Shown: positions 1 through 8,500 of the stretch, one piece after another
How positions within the stretch are numbered: the first letter of the stretch is position 1
How the letters are laid out: each line of letters opens with the position of its first letter
DNA from: Flavobacterium piscisymbiosum
GTDB lineage: Bacteria > Bacteroidota > Bacteroidia > Flavobacteriales > Flavobacteriaceae
Assembly: GCF_020905295.1 (NCBI RefSeq)
Contig: NZ_JAJJMM010000001.1
Location: 310,001-374,000 of the forward strand
Direction of reading: 5' to 3'
DNA: 64,000 bases
Notes under the pieces: model-generated
The model's input: the letters and a program-made list of their open reading frames with translations, nothing else
Told to the model about the DNA's origin: nothing
Databases searched by the model: none
Translations under genes and position numbers: made by a program

Positions 1-1043
1 ATACTTAAATAATGTTCTTGTCTAAAAGAATTACGAAATAATTCTTTTGCCCAATTATCATTGTACAGTAATTTAGCATCAGGATTTATTTCTCCGGTTG
101 CAGGATTTATTACCTGATTATCTGCTACATTATAATTGTTATAGCCTAACGAATATGAATCACCATTTATAAGGTTTTGGGCCGCAATATTTGATGCAGC
201 TGCCTGTGTAGTACCTTTATAAATCAATCCGTTTTTTATTCTATTATAAACCGTCTTATAATAATCTCCCGGATCAGTAATCATATCATATTCAGGCACA
301 GATCTTGAGTTAACTCCTATTTTAGTTTCATAAGTAACCTTTAATTGTCCTTTTTTAGCTTTTTTTGTAGTTACAATGATAACTCCATTTGCACCTCTGC
401 TTCCATATAATGCATTCGAAGATGCGTCTTTTAGAAAACTAATTGACTCTATATCCTGAGTTGCTATTGAATTTATATCTCCGTTAAAAGGCACGCCGTC
501 TACTACATATAAAGGAGCATTCGAAGATGAAATAGAACCAATCCCTCTAAACCTTACTTGCGGCGGATCTCCAGGCTGACCTGAATTTGAACTAATTTGA
601 ACTCCCGCAACTTTACCAGTTAGTGATTGAACAGCATTAGAAGATTGTGAGTTTTCTAACATTTTTGAATCTACCTTTGCAACAGCTCCAGTAATCTCCT
701 ATTTCTTCTGAGTACCAAAAGCTACAACAACAACTTCATCCAGCTCTTTTCCAACTTCCTTCATCTTTGCATTTACTACTGAGAAAGCGCCAACAGTAAT
801 AGTAACATCCTGCATACCTACATAGGAAAATAAAAGAACATCTCCGGTTTTTGCTTTGATTGAATATTTACCATCAAAATCTGTCTGTACACCATTCTTC
901 GTTCCTTTGACGATAACATTTATCCCAGGTACCGGTGCAGACGCATCTGACACAGTTCCCGAAATAACTCGTTCTTGTGCAAAAAACAACTGAGAACTCA
1001 GTACAACAATCAGTAGTAACAACCCTTTAATTTTTTGTTTCAT
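1..1043 (-). pseudogene. SusC/RagA-family TonB-dependent outer membrane receptor, interrupted by a nonsense codon and cut by the window edge
   Basis: The 5' part encodes a signal peptide (residues 1-22, ending LFFAQ), then a carboxypeptidase-regulatory-like domain (ISGTVSDASAPVPGINVIV to LFSYVGM) and the start of the TonB/plug region (DEVVVVAFGTQKK). A TAG codon at 699-701 follows residue 114. Reading on in the same frame gives an unbroken plug domain: EITGAVAKVDS, SLTGKVAGVQI, FRGIGSISSSNAPLYVVDG, IESISFLKDASSNALYGSRG, and it is open to base 1. So the only visible lesion is one stop codon where relatives have Lys, Ser or Gln after GTQKK. Family members import glycans or peptides with a SusD partner, which would lie left of the window. 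It could be a true pseudogene, a suppressed stop, or a sequencing error. Confidence 0.85.
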
Positions 1044-1621
1044 TGTTTAAATTTTGAATTATTTTGGCGCAACTTATCAAATTAATACAACTTTAACAAG
1101 ATTTTTAATTTTTTTAACACACTAAAAAGTAATCCATTTACTACTTTTAACAAAATTAGATGCTATTAAATAATTGATTTTACATTGCTTAGGAAGGAAA
1201 AGCAACAACTTGTAAGAATTATTACAAAAAATCAAAATCTGACAAAAAATTAAAAAATTTTGACTTTAGTATTAATATTGAGATGCATTGACATCTTTTA
1301 AAAAACTTTAATTAGCGACATAAAAAAAAACGTCTAAAAAATCAATTTCAGACGGTGATCCTTTTATCATTTTCACTAAATAGTGTACTAATTCAAAATA
1401 GATAAAAATAAATATTAGGAAATATTTTAAGACTACATATTCAAGTAATCGAACTTTAGACTGTTCATTTATTCAAGTTTAATAAACATTAAAAGATATT
1501 ATTTTTTGCAAAAATATTACAGCACAATCCTTTAAAAAGGAACAATACGTTTTATTAGTAACAATAAAAGCCAATAGTTTTGCAACTATTGGCTTTTTAA
1601 ACTTTTAAGTATTTAAGAAAT
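1044..1621. other. Intergenic region between the SusC-like gene and argS
   Basis: This 578-base AT-rich stretch lies upstream of the SusC-like gene and downstream of argS. It contains the argS terminator (1566-1598). I find no open reading frame with coding character, no RNA gene and no clear repeat. A short possible stem (CGTCT/AGACG around 1332-1356) has too long a loop to call. The left end must hold the SusC-like gene's promoter, but I see no exact TAnnTTTG box there. Confidence 0.5.
1566..1598 (-). terminator. Rho-independent terminator after argS
   Basis: The inverted repeat AAGCCAATAGTT / AACTATTGGCTT has a 4-base loop and is flanked by A and T runs. It begins 24 bases past the argS stop codon. 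It could work in both directions. Confidence 0.8.
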
Positions 1622-3400
1622 TTACATTCTTTCCGGAACTTCAATTCCTAGTAATGTAAACGCTGATTTAATGACTTCGGCTACTTTCTGCGAAAGCTGC
1701 ACTCTGAATATCTTTTTAGTCAAATCTACTTCTCCTAATATATGTACCGATTGATAAAATGAATTGTATTCTTTTACCAAATCATAAGTATAATTTGCAA
1801 TTAAAGCAGGGCTGTGATTTTGAGCTGCATTTTGAATTACTTCCGGGAAAAGTTCGATTTGTTTTACCAATTCTTTTTCCTTTTCGTGTAATTCTTCGGT
1901 ATTTGTTATAGCAGAAAAATCAAAATCGGCTTTACGGATTATCGATTGAATTCTGGCATATGTATATTGAATAAACGGTCCAGTATTTCCGGCAAAATCA
2001 ACAGATTCTTCTGGATTAAACAAAATACGTTTTTTAGGATCTACCTTTAAGATGTAATATTTTAAAGCACCAAGACCAATTGTTTTGTACAATTTCGCTT
2101 TTTCCTCAGCCGAATAACTGTCTAATTTTCCTAAATCTTCAGAAATTTGTTGCGCGGTATCGGTCATATCCTGCATCAAATCATCTGCATCTACAACAGT
2201 TCCTTCACGGCTTTTCATCTTTCCGGAAGGTAAATCAACCATTCCGTATGATAAGTGATACAGGCTTGAAGCCCAGTCAAAACCTAATTTTTTCAGGATG
2301 AGGAATAATACTTTAAAGTGATAATCCTGTTCGTTACCAACGGTATAAACCATTCCGCCAACATCCGGCATATCTTTTACACGCTGAATTGCTGTACCAA
2401 TATCCTGCGTCATATAAACCGCAGTTCCGTCAGAACGCAGTACAATTTTACGATCCAGACCTTCGTCTGTCAAATCAATCCAAACAGAACCGTCAGGATC
2501 TTTTTCGAAGACACCACTATCAAGACCTATCTGAACTACATCTTTTCCTAATAAATAGGTATTACTTTCATAATAATATTTATCAAAATTAACTCCAAGA
2601 TTGGTGTAAGTTGTAGCAAAACCGTCATAGACCCATTGGTTCATCATTTTCCAAAGTGAAATAACTTCTTCATCTCCAGATTCCCATTTTTTAAGCATTT
2701 CCTGAGCTTCAATAATAATTGGAGCTTGTTTTTTTGCTTCGTCTTCGGTTTTACCGGTTTCTACTAATTGATTGATTTCGACTTTATAAGCTTTATCAAA
2801 CTCTACATAATATTTACCAACTAATTTATCCCCTTTTAAGTTTGAACTTTCAGGAGTTTCACCATTTCCGAATTTTTGCCATGCAAGCATCGATTTACAG
2901 ATATGAATTCCACGATCGTTAATGATTTGCGTTTTGTACACTTTTTTACCCGAAGCTTTTATAATTTCGGCTACAGAATATCCTAACAAATTGTTACGAA
3001 CGTGACCTAAATGTAAAGGTTTATTGGTATTTGGCGAAGAATATTCGACCATAATGGCTTTGTCCTCCGGATTTGGAGTTACATATCCAAACTTTTGGTT
3101 GTCTCTTATTTCATTAAAGAAATTCAAATAATAACTATCGGCAATTACAATATTCAAAAAGCCCGAAACAACGTTAAAACGTGATACTTCAGAAAGATTT
3201 TCGACTAAATAATTCCCTATTTTATTTCCTAATTCTACAGGATTGCTTTTGATCACTTTTAGTAAAGGAAAGATTACCATTGTAATATCGCCCTCAAACT
3301 CTTTTCTGGTAGTTTGAAATTCGATTTTATCAACAGTAACATCAAATAATGCTTGTATAGCTTTTTGTATAGAAGGAGTAAGAATTTGTGATAATGACAT
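1622..3400 (-). CDS. argS: Arginyl-tRNA synthetase
   Basis: Charges tRNA-Arg with arginine in the cytoplasm (class I synthetase). The 592-residue length is normal for ArgS. Visible features: an N-terminal additional domain (residues 1-110), the HIGH-type signature SSPNTNKPLHLGHVRNN at 121-137, a KMSKS-like loop MKSREG at 395-400, and the C-terminal DALR anticodon-binding domain ending GIEVPERM. The start is supported by an exact Bacteroidota -7 box (TATCTTTG on the minus strand, 3423-3430) about 23 bases upstream. It appears to be transcribed alone, with a terminator directly downstream. Confidence 0.98.
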   Translation of the reverse strand: MSLSQILTPSIQKAIQALFDVTVDKIEFQTTRKEFEGDITMVIFPLLKVIKSNPVELGNKIGNYLVENLSEVSRFNVVSGFLNIVIADSYYLNFFNEIRDNQKFGYVTPNPEDKAIMVEYSSPNTNKPLHLGHVRNNLLGYSVAEIIKASGKKVYKTQIINDRGIHICKSMLAWQKFGNGETPESSNLKGDKLVGKYYVEFDKAYKVEINQLVETGKTEDEAKKQAPIIIEAQEMLKKWESGDEEVISLWKMMNQWVYDGFATTYTNLGVNFDKYYYESNTYLLGKDVVQIGLDSGVFEKDPDGSVWIDLTDEGLDRKIVLRSDGTAVYMTQDIGTAIQRVKDMPDVGGMVYTVGNEQDYHFKVLFLILKKLGFDWASSLYHLSYGMVDLPSGKMKSREGTVVDADDLMQDMTDTAQQISEDLGKLDSYSAEEKAKLYKTIGLGALKYYILKVDPKKRILFNPEESVDFAGNTGPFIQYTYARIQSIIRKADFDFSAITNTEELHEKEKELVKQIELFPEVIQNAAQNHSPALIANYTYDLVKEYNSFYQSVHILGEVDLTKKIFRVQLSQKVAEVIKSAFTLLGIEVPERM

Positions 3401-3422
3401 GTAAACTTATTTTTAAAGTGAG

Positions 3423-3430
3423 CAAAGATA
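3423..3430 (-). promoter_or_regulatory. Promoter -7 box for argS
   Basis: TATCTTTG on the minus strand matches the Bacteroidota TAnnTTTG consensus exactly and lies 23 bases before the argS ATG. I do not see a clear -33 TTTG at the right distance. Confidence 0.5.
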
Positions 3431-3720
3431 CTGCTTATTCATCAATTACAGAAAATGAAAAACATATAAAATAGAACAAAACAATTTGAATTTCTTAAAA
3501 AGCCCTTTATTCTGATTGTTAAAATTATCAAAAAATTAAAATGCTAATCTATTAAAAAACAGACCATCTTAAAAAAAACAAAATATTTTTTATTTTTTTC
3601 TGTAACATATCGATGATAAAAGAGTCTTAATAGGGACTTTGAATTCATTTTGAAGCAAAAAACAAAAACAAAAAAACAAATCATCATCATCAATCAAATC
3701 AAAATAATCATTACATCATT
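3431..3720. other. Intergenic region between argS and the TonB-type receptor
   Basis: Divergent control region for argS and the receptor gene at 3721. It is very AT-rich, with A runs at 3655-3680 and an ATCATCATCAATCAAATCAA stretch just before the receptor start. I see no gene or inverted repeat. A -7 box for the receptor is not clear; GGGACTTTGAA near 3635 is only a partial match. Confidence 0.4.
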
Positions 3721-6135
3721 ATGAAACTAAAATTCTTTCTGTTTGCATTACTGGGGGTAATTGCAACAACACAGGCCCAAAACACGGGAACAGTGTCCGG
3801 GAAAATTACCGAAAAATCGAATAATGCGCCTATTTCTTACGCCACAGTCTCCATCAAAGACAACGGAAAAGTAGTTACGGGAGTAAATACAGATGATAAT
3901 GGAAGCTTTTCGATTAAAAACTTGGCTTTAAAAAGTTATACTATCGAGATTCAATACATTGGATTTAGAAAATACGTTGGTTCAGTAATTTTAAGCGACA
4001 ATAAAAAATCAGCTACAATTAACGCTGCTCTTGAAGAGGAAGCAACTCAGCTTAAAGGTGTAAATATTGTAAGCGATCGTTCGACAATAGAACAAAAAAT
4101 TGATAGAAAAGTAATTACTGTTGGAAAGGATTTGACAACTGCAGGAGCTTCTGCATCTGACATTATGAACAATATTCCATCTGTAAATGTAGATCAGGAC
4201 GGAAAACTTTCACTTCGTGGAAACGATAATGTTCGTGTACTAATTGACGGTAGACCATCAAATATTGATCCTGCTCAATTATTAAAACAAATTCCATCAA
4301 CTTCGATCAAAAAAATTGAATTAATCACCAATCCAAGTGCGAAGTACAATCCTGAAGGAATGTCGGGAATTATTAATATCGTTTTGCATAAAAATGCCAA
4401 CACTGGTTTTAACGGAAGTTACAGTGGCGGAATCACTTTTGGTGAAACAGCAAAATACAACCAGTCTTTGAACCTGAATTATAAAACAGGAAAAGTGAAT
4501 TTCTTTGGTAACGTAGGTCAGAATTTTGGAACTTATTTTAATGAAGGACATATCAACAGATTAGATCAGGATATTACTCAAAATTTAGACATTAAAAACG
4601 ACAACGATTCTTACTTGTATAAAATTGGAATGGATTATTTAATCGATGATCACAATACTTTATCATTTTATACCAATCAAAATAAATCTAACGGAAAAGG
4701 TTTTGTAGATACCAACATTGATTATAATAATGTAGCTGATTCTGATTTACTAAATGTTTTTCAAAAATCTAAATACACAGGTCCGGATCAGGTTGGGACT
4801 TACAATTTAGCATACAAGCATATCTTTAAAAAAGAAGGTCATACTTTGGATGTTGAAGGAAACTACAGCGATAACAAAGAAACTCAATATGCTTCTTTTG
4901 ATACTCAGTCAACAAAAATTGACAATACTAAAAATAGCGTAATTTATGATGACTATATCAGAGGTACTCGTAAATTAAGCACTTTGAATGTTGATTACGT
5001 AAATCCGCTAAACGAGAAAACTACTCTTGAAGCAGGTGCCGAAGCCAGAATTACTAAAACGGATAACGATTATACTACAGGAAACCCATTAGCAGAAATT
5101 CCGGTTTCTAATTATACTTATGATACAGATATTTACTCGGCTTATGTAACTTTTGGACAGAAATTTAAAAAATTCAGTTACCAGTTAGGAGCTCGTTTCG
5201 AAAGCTATAAAGTAGCCGCTAATTTAAATCACGGTCTTGAAAAATTTGATGATGATTATATCACTTTATATCCATCAGCTTATTTCACTTATAATTTGAA
5301 TGAGAAAAATACTTTCCAATTTAGCTATAGCCGTCGTGTAGACCGCCCGAGTTTAGAGCAGACAAAACCTATTCGTGAATTTTCTACTCCGTTAGTAACT
5401 TCATTAGGAAATCCTGAATTGAGACCTCAATTTACGAACTCAGTAGAAGTAAATTATACTAAAACTTTCGAAAAAGGAAGTTTTACAACAGGCGTATTCT
5501 ATAGAAGCATCAACGACCAAATTAGTAGAATTTTATATCCGGACGATACAGATCCAAGTGGCAACAAACAGATCATGACTTTTACCAATTATGATCATAA
5601 TACTTCTTACGGTTTCGAAGTTTCATTCAATTATAAAATTACAAAATGGTGGGACATCTCTCCATCTATTGATTTCTCAAGTATCAATCAGCAGGGAGTT
5701 GTGTTTTTATATGATCCGGCAACAAAAATTAGCAACCCTATTGAAAGAAAAGTTACCGTTGCAGCATTTAACGGTCGTATGAACTCAAACTTTAAAGTAA
5801 ACAAGCGTTTAAGCTTCTTATTATTCGGATTTTACAGAGGTGCTGTTGATGGACTGCAAAATAATAACCATGAAATGTACAAAATGGACATAGGTTCGCG
5901 TTATACATTGTTAGACAGCAAGATGAACATTAGTTTACGTTTTAATGACGTATTCAATACTATGAAATATGCTTTTGATACGATGTATCCTTATCCTCAG
6001 GCAGGACAGTTTACATGGGAAAGCCAAACCGTTTATTTAGGATTAACCTATAATTTTGGTGGAGCAAAAATTAAAAATCTTGAGCGTAAACAAAGAGAAG
6101 ACAACACTAATAAAGGTGGCGGCGGAATGTTTTAA
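3721..6135 (+). CDS. Outer membrane beta-barrel protein, TonB-dependent receptor family
   Basis: An 804-residue outer membrane protein. It has a signal peptide (1-20, ending TQAQ), a carboxypeptidase-regulatory-like domain (GTVSGKITEKSNNAPISYA to IQYIGFRKYV, about 22-90), a plug domain (about 125-225, with LSLRGNDNVRVLIDGRP and IELITNPSAKYNPEG), and a long barrel rich in alternating aromatic strands. It is of the OMP_b-brl_3 type without a SusD partner. The C-terminus is odd: after the last strand (YLGLTYNFGG) comes a charged tail ending GGGGMF, so the barrel does not end at the last residue. The ligand cannot be predicted. It stands alone, with a bidirectional terminator behind it. Confidence 0.9.
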   Translation: MKLKFFLFALLGVIATTQAQNTGTVSGKITEKSNNAPISYATVSIKDNGKVVTGVNTDDNGSFSIKNLALKSYTIEIQYIGFRKYVGSVILSDNKKSATINAALEEEATQLKGVNIVSDRSTIEQKIDRKVITVGKDLTTAGASASDIMNNIPSVNVDQDGKLSLRGNDNVRVLIDGRPSNIDPAQLLKQIPSTSIKKIELITNPSAKYNPEGMSGIINIVLHKNANTGFNGSYSGGITFGETAKYNQSLNLNYKTGKVNFFGNVGQNFGTYFNEGHINRLDQDITQNLDIKNDNDSYLYKIGMDYLIDDHNTLSFYTNQNKSNGKGFVDTNIDYNNVADSDLLNVFQKSKYTGPDQVGTYNLAYKHIFKKEGHTLDVEGNYSDNKETQYASFDTQSTKIDNTKNSVIYDDYIRGTRKLSTLNVDYVNPLNEKTTLEAGAEARITKTDNDYTTGNPLAEIPVSNYTYDTDIYSAYVTFGQKFKKFSYQLGARFESYKVAANLNHGLEKFDDDYITLYPSAYFTYNLNEKNTFQFSYSRRVDRPSLEQTKPIREFSTPLVTSLGNPELRPQFTNSVEVNYTKTFEKGSFTTGVFYRSINDQISRILYPDDTDPSGNKQIMTFTNYDHNTSYGFEVSFNYKITKWWDISPSIDFSSINQQGVVFLYDPATKISNPIERKVTVAAFNGRMNSNFKVNKRLSFLLFGFYRGAVDGLQNNNHEMYKMDIGSRYTLLDSKMNISLRFNDVFNTMKYAFDTMYPYPQAGQFTWESQTVYLGLTYNFGGAKIKNLERKQREDNTNKGGGGMF

Positions 6136-6177
6136 TCCCACTTTTACTAGTAGATTTTAATAGTTCTTGTAGAAAAG

Positions 6178-6209
6178 AAAAGCCTGGAGTTTGCCAACTT
6201 CAGGCTTTT
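6178..6209. terminator. Bidirectional terminator between the receptor gene and cutC
   Basis: AAAAGCCTGGAGTT / AACTTCAGGCTTTT with a 4-base loop and one wobble pair, flanked by A and T runs. It lies between two convergent genes and should serve both. Confidence 0.8.
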
Positions 6210-6226
6210 CTTATTTTATGCATTGC

Positions 6227-6898
6227 TTATAAAAAATTTCGCAATTCTTTTATCTCTTCGGGATTTGCAGTTTCAGAATTATCTGTAATCGCTGATGAAT
6301 GGAAAAAAGTAGGTTCTAATTTTTCCTGTAATAATTTAATATTCGAAGATCGCAAACCTCCTCCGGGCATAATCTCAATTCGGTCTCGGGCAAGTTTCTG
6401 AATCATTTCTAAATCATCGATTCCTTCTTCGACATTTTTTCCACGTCCCGATGTTAAGATAGTTTGAAAACCACAATCGATAACATCTTCGAGAGCCTGT
6501 TCTATCGAATTCACACTATCAAAAGCACGATGAAAAGTACAGGAAAGCGGACTCGCCAAATTGACTAATTCCTTGTTTTGCATTTTATTAACGCTTCCGT
6601 CAGGACTTAAAATCCCAAAAACAAAGCCGTCAATACCTAATTTTTTAAGGTGTTTTATATCCTGCTTCATTTCTACAAATTCTTCATCAGTATATACAAA
6701 ATCTCCACCGCGAGGTCTTATAATAACATGCATTTTAATCGATAATTTTTCACGAACTCTTACCGCCAAAACAGCATTTGGCGTAGTTCCGCCAAGTTGC
6801 ATGTTTTCACACAACTCAATTCTGTCTGCACCACTTTCCTCTGCAATCAATGCCGATTGGTAATTGAAACACGCTATTTCCAGTTGATTTTTTTTCAT
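6227..6898 (-). CDS. cutC: CutC family protein
   Basis: A 223-residue TIM-barrel protein of the CutC family. Signatures are LEIACFNYQSALIAEESGAD near the start, RIELCENMQLGGTTPN, MHVIIRPRGGDFVY, and ILTSGRGKNVEEGIDDL with EIMPGGGLRSSNI. The family was named for copper tolerance in E. coli, but its biochemical role is still unsettled. The length is slightly shorter than the usual 240-250 residues but no motif is missing. It is a single gene, convergent with the upstream receptor. Confidence 0.93.
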   Translation of the reverse strand: MKKNQLEIACFNYQSALIAEESGADRIELCENMQLGGTTPNAVLAVRVREKLSIKMHVIIRPRGGDFVYTDEEFVEMKQDIKHLKKLGIDGFVFGILSPDGSVNKMQNKELVNLASPLSCTFHRAFDSVNSIEQALEDVIDCGFQTILTSGRGKNVEEGIDDLEMIQKLARDRIEIMPGGGLRSSNIKLLQEKLEPTFFHSSAITDNSETANPEEIKELRNFL

Positions 6899-6927
6899 TT
6901 TGATTAAAATATAATTTACCCAAATTT

Positions 6928-7114
6928 GTGATTTCTATGATAAAACCAAATCTTTTTTCAGGAGCTAATCCCGCTATCCGTTACAAACGAAGTTCACTGA
7001 ACTCCGAAATAAAATAAAAACTAAGTGAAGTAATCTTTTGTGTCCGCCGCGGCGGACACAAAAGGATTTCCACTTCTATCGGGGCTAGGAAAATCATTTT
7101 CATAACAACATTTT
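6928..7114. repeat. Dispersed hairpin-bearing repeat, family A, copy 1
   Basis: Compared with copy 2 (24911-25050, opposite orientation), the flanks are almost identical: GTGATTTCTATGATAAAA, GGAGCTAATCCCGCTATCCG at 6961, and CCACTTCTATCGGGGCTAGG at 7070. The centre differs. Here it carries a perfect palindrome around TGTCCGCCGCGGCGGACA (7040-7057), where copy 2 has another hairpin. This copy also has about 50 extra bases between the hairpin and the GCTATCCG arm. The two arms are an imperfect inverted repeat (GCTAATCCCGCTAT against CCTAGCCCCGATAG). It fills most of the 330-base gap between cutC and fabH. No protein gene is supported here. Confidence 0.8.
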
Positions 7115-7174
7115 CGTTTAATCTGTCATTACTACAAGAGAAGAGCTGACAAAAAACAAACACTAAAGTATAAA

Positions 7175-7203
7175 AAAACCTGCTCCAAAAAAGAGCAGGT
7201 TTT
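7175..7203 (-). terminator. Terminator after fabH
   Basis: AAAACCTGCTC / GAGCAGGTTTT with a 7-base A-rich loop, 26 bases beyond the fabH stop codon, preceded on the plus strand by seven A residues that give the U tract on the fabH transcript. Confidence 0.85.
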
Positions 7204-7228
7204 AAAATATAATGCAAGATGAATTAAT

Positions 7229-8236
7229 TTACCATTTAATAATAGCACTTGCCCAGGTGAAACCACTACCAAAAGCAGCTAAAACAACTGTATCTCCTGA
7301 TTTGATTTTTCCTTGTTCCCACGCCTCTGTCAAAGCAATCGGAATTGAGGCTGCGGTGGTATTACCGTATTTTTGGATGTTATTATGCACCTGATCATCC
7401 GTCAATTTGAATTTGTTTTGAATGAATTGTGAAATTCTCAAATTCGCCTGATGCGGAATCAACATGTCAATATCAGAAACTTGTAAACCGTTTGCTTCTA
7501 AACCTTCATTGATTACCTCTGCAAAACGAACTACTGCATTTTTAAATACAAATTGTCCGTTCATGTACGGATAGTAACTTTCGTCGTTCGGGTCATTATC
7601 TGCTAAAATATCCGTTACCCAACGCGCTCCCATTCCGGGTGCCTGCAAAGCTAATTCCTCTGCATGTTGTCCTTCTGAATGCAAGTGAGTAGATAAAATT
7701 CCTTTTGTCAAATCTTCTTCACGGCTTAAAACTGCTGCTCCTGCTCCATCTCCAAAAATTACCGAAACTCCACGTCCGCGGGTTGTCATATCTAATCCTG
7801 TAGAATGTACCTCAGAACCAATTACCAAAATATTTTTATACATTCCGGTTTTAATATACTGGTCTGCAACAGAAATAGCATACACAAATCCCGAACATTG
7901 ATTTCTAACATCTAATGCCCCTACAGTACGCAACCCTAAATCACGTTGTACCAAAACTCCAGGCCCTGGAAAATAGTAATCCGGACTTAATGTAGCAAAA
8001 ACTACAAAATCAATATCTTCTTTGGCTATGCCAGAACGTTCTATAGCAATTTTAGCTGCTTTTACCCCCATTGTAGTAGTGGTATCTTCTCCGCGAATAA
8101 TATGTCTTCGTTCCTGAATTCCCGTACGCTCCTGAATCCACTCATCATTGGTATCAATAATCTTAGACAAATCATCGTTGGTCACAACATTTGAAGGAAC
8201 ATAATATCCTAAGCCCGCTATTTTTGAGTGATACAT
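7229..8236 (-). CDS. fabH: 3-oxoacyl-[acyl-carrier-protein] synthase III (FabH)
   Basis: Condenses acyl-CoA with malonyl-ACP to start fatty acid synthesis. The 335-residue protein has the full catalytic triad: Cys114 in RNQCSGFVYA, His262 in IPHQANLRI, and Asn292 in KYGNTTAASIPI. GDGAGAAVL (162-170) and the C-terminal AAFGSGFTWASAII are also typical. It has the longer loop (about 185-225) seen in Bacteroidota FabH. It is not in a fab operon; these genomes often have several FabH copies, so this may be a second one. An exact -7 box lies 33 bases upstream. Confidence 0.94.
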   Translation of the reverse strand: MYHSKIAGLGYYVPSNVVTNDDLSKIIDTNDEWIQERTGIQERRHIIRGEDTTTTMGVKAAKIAIERSGIAKEDIDFVVFATLSPDYYFPGPGVLVQRDLGLRTVGALDVRNQCSGFVYAISVADQYIKTGMYKNILVIGSEVHSTGLDMTTRGRGVSVIFGDGAGAAVLSREEDLTKGILSTHLHSEGQHAEELALQAPGMGARWVTDILADNDPNDESYYPYMNGQFVFKNAVVRFAEVINEGLEANGLQVSDIDMLIPHQANLRISQFIQNKFKLTDDQVHNNIQKYGNTTAASIPIALTEAWEQGKIKSGDTVVLAAFGSGFTWASAIIKW

Positions 8237-8268
8237 ATTGTTTTATTATTTATTAAAAAATTTGATTG

Positions 8269-8276
8269 CAAATTTA
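8269..8276 (-). promoter_or_regulatory. Promoter -7 box for fabH
   Basis: TAAATTTG on the minus strand, an exact TAnnTTTG match 33 bases before the fabH start. No -33 motif at ideal spacing was found. Confidence 0.4.
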
Positions 8277-8500
8277 AGTATACTTTAAATCATTAGCGTA
8301 CAAATTAGTGTTTTTTTCGTAATTGACAATTTAATATACTTCAATTATAAGCTCCATTGAAGCTATTTACATCACGAAAAAACAGTTTTCATACCAAAAC
8401 ACTGAAAACTATGAAAAATAACGCATAAAATGTAACAAGTTTAAAGTACTTTAGTCAAACATTATAGAAAGCATTTTTTTAAACTCCTAAAATTCAAATT

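Noticed and set aside
1318..1370. Possible structured RNA or terminator around CGTCT/AGACG
   Set aside because: The stem is only 5 bases with a 14-base loop in very AT-rich DNA, so chance is likely.
6981..7217. 78-codon open reading frame on the minus strand between cutC and fabH
   Set aside because: Its second half is family A repeat sequence and its first half runs through the fabH terminator hairpin. Coding is not supported.
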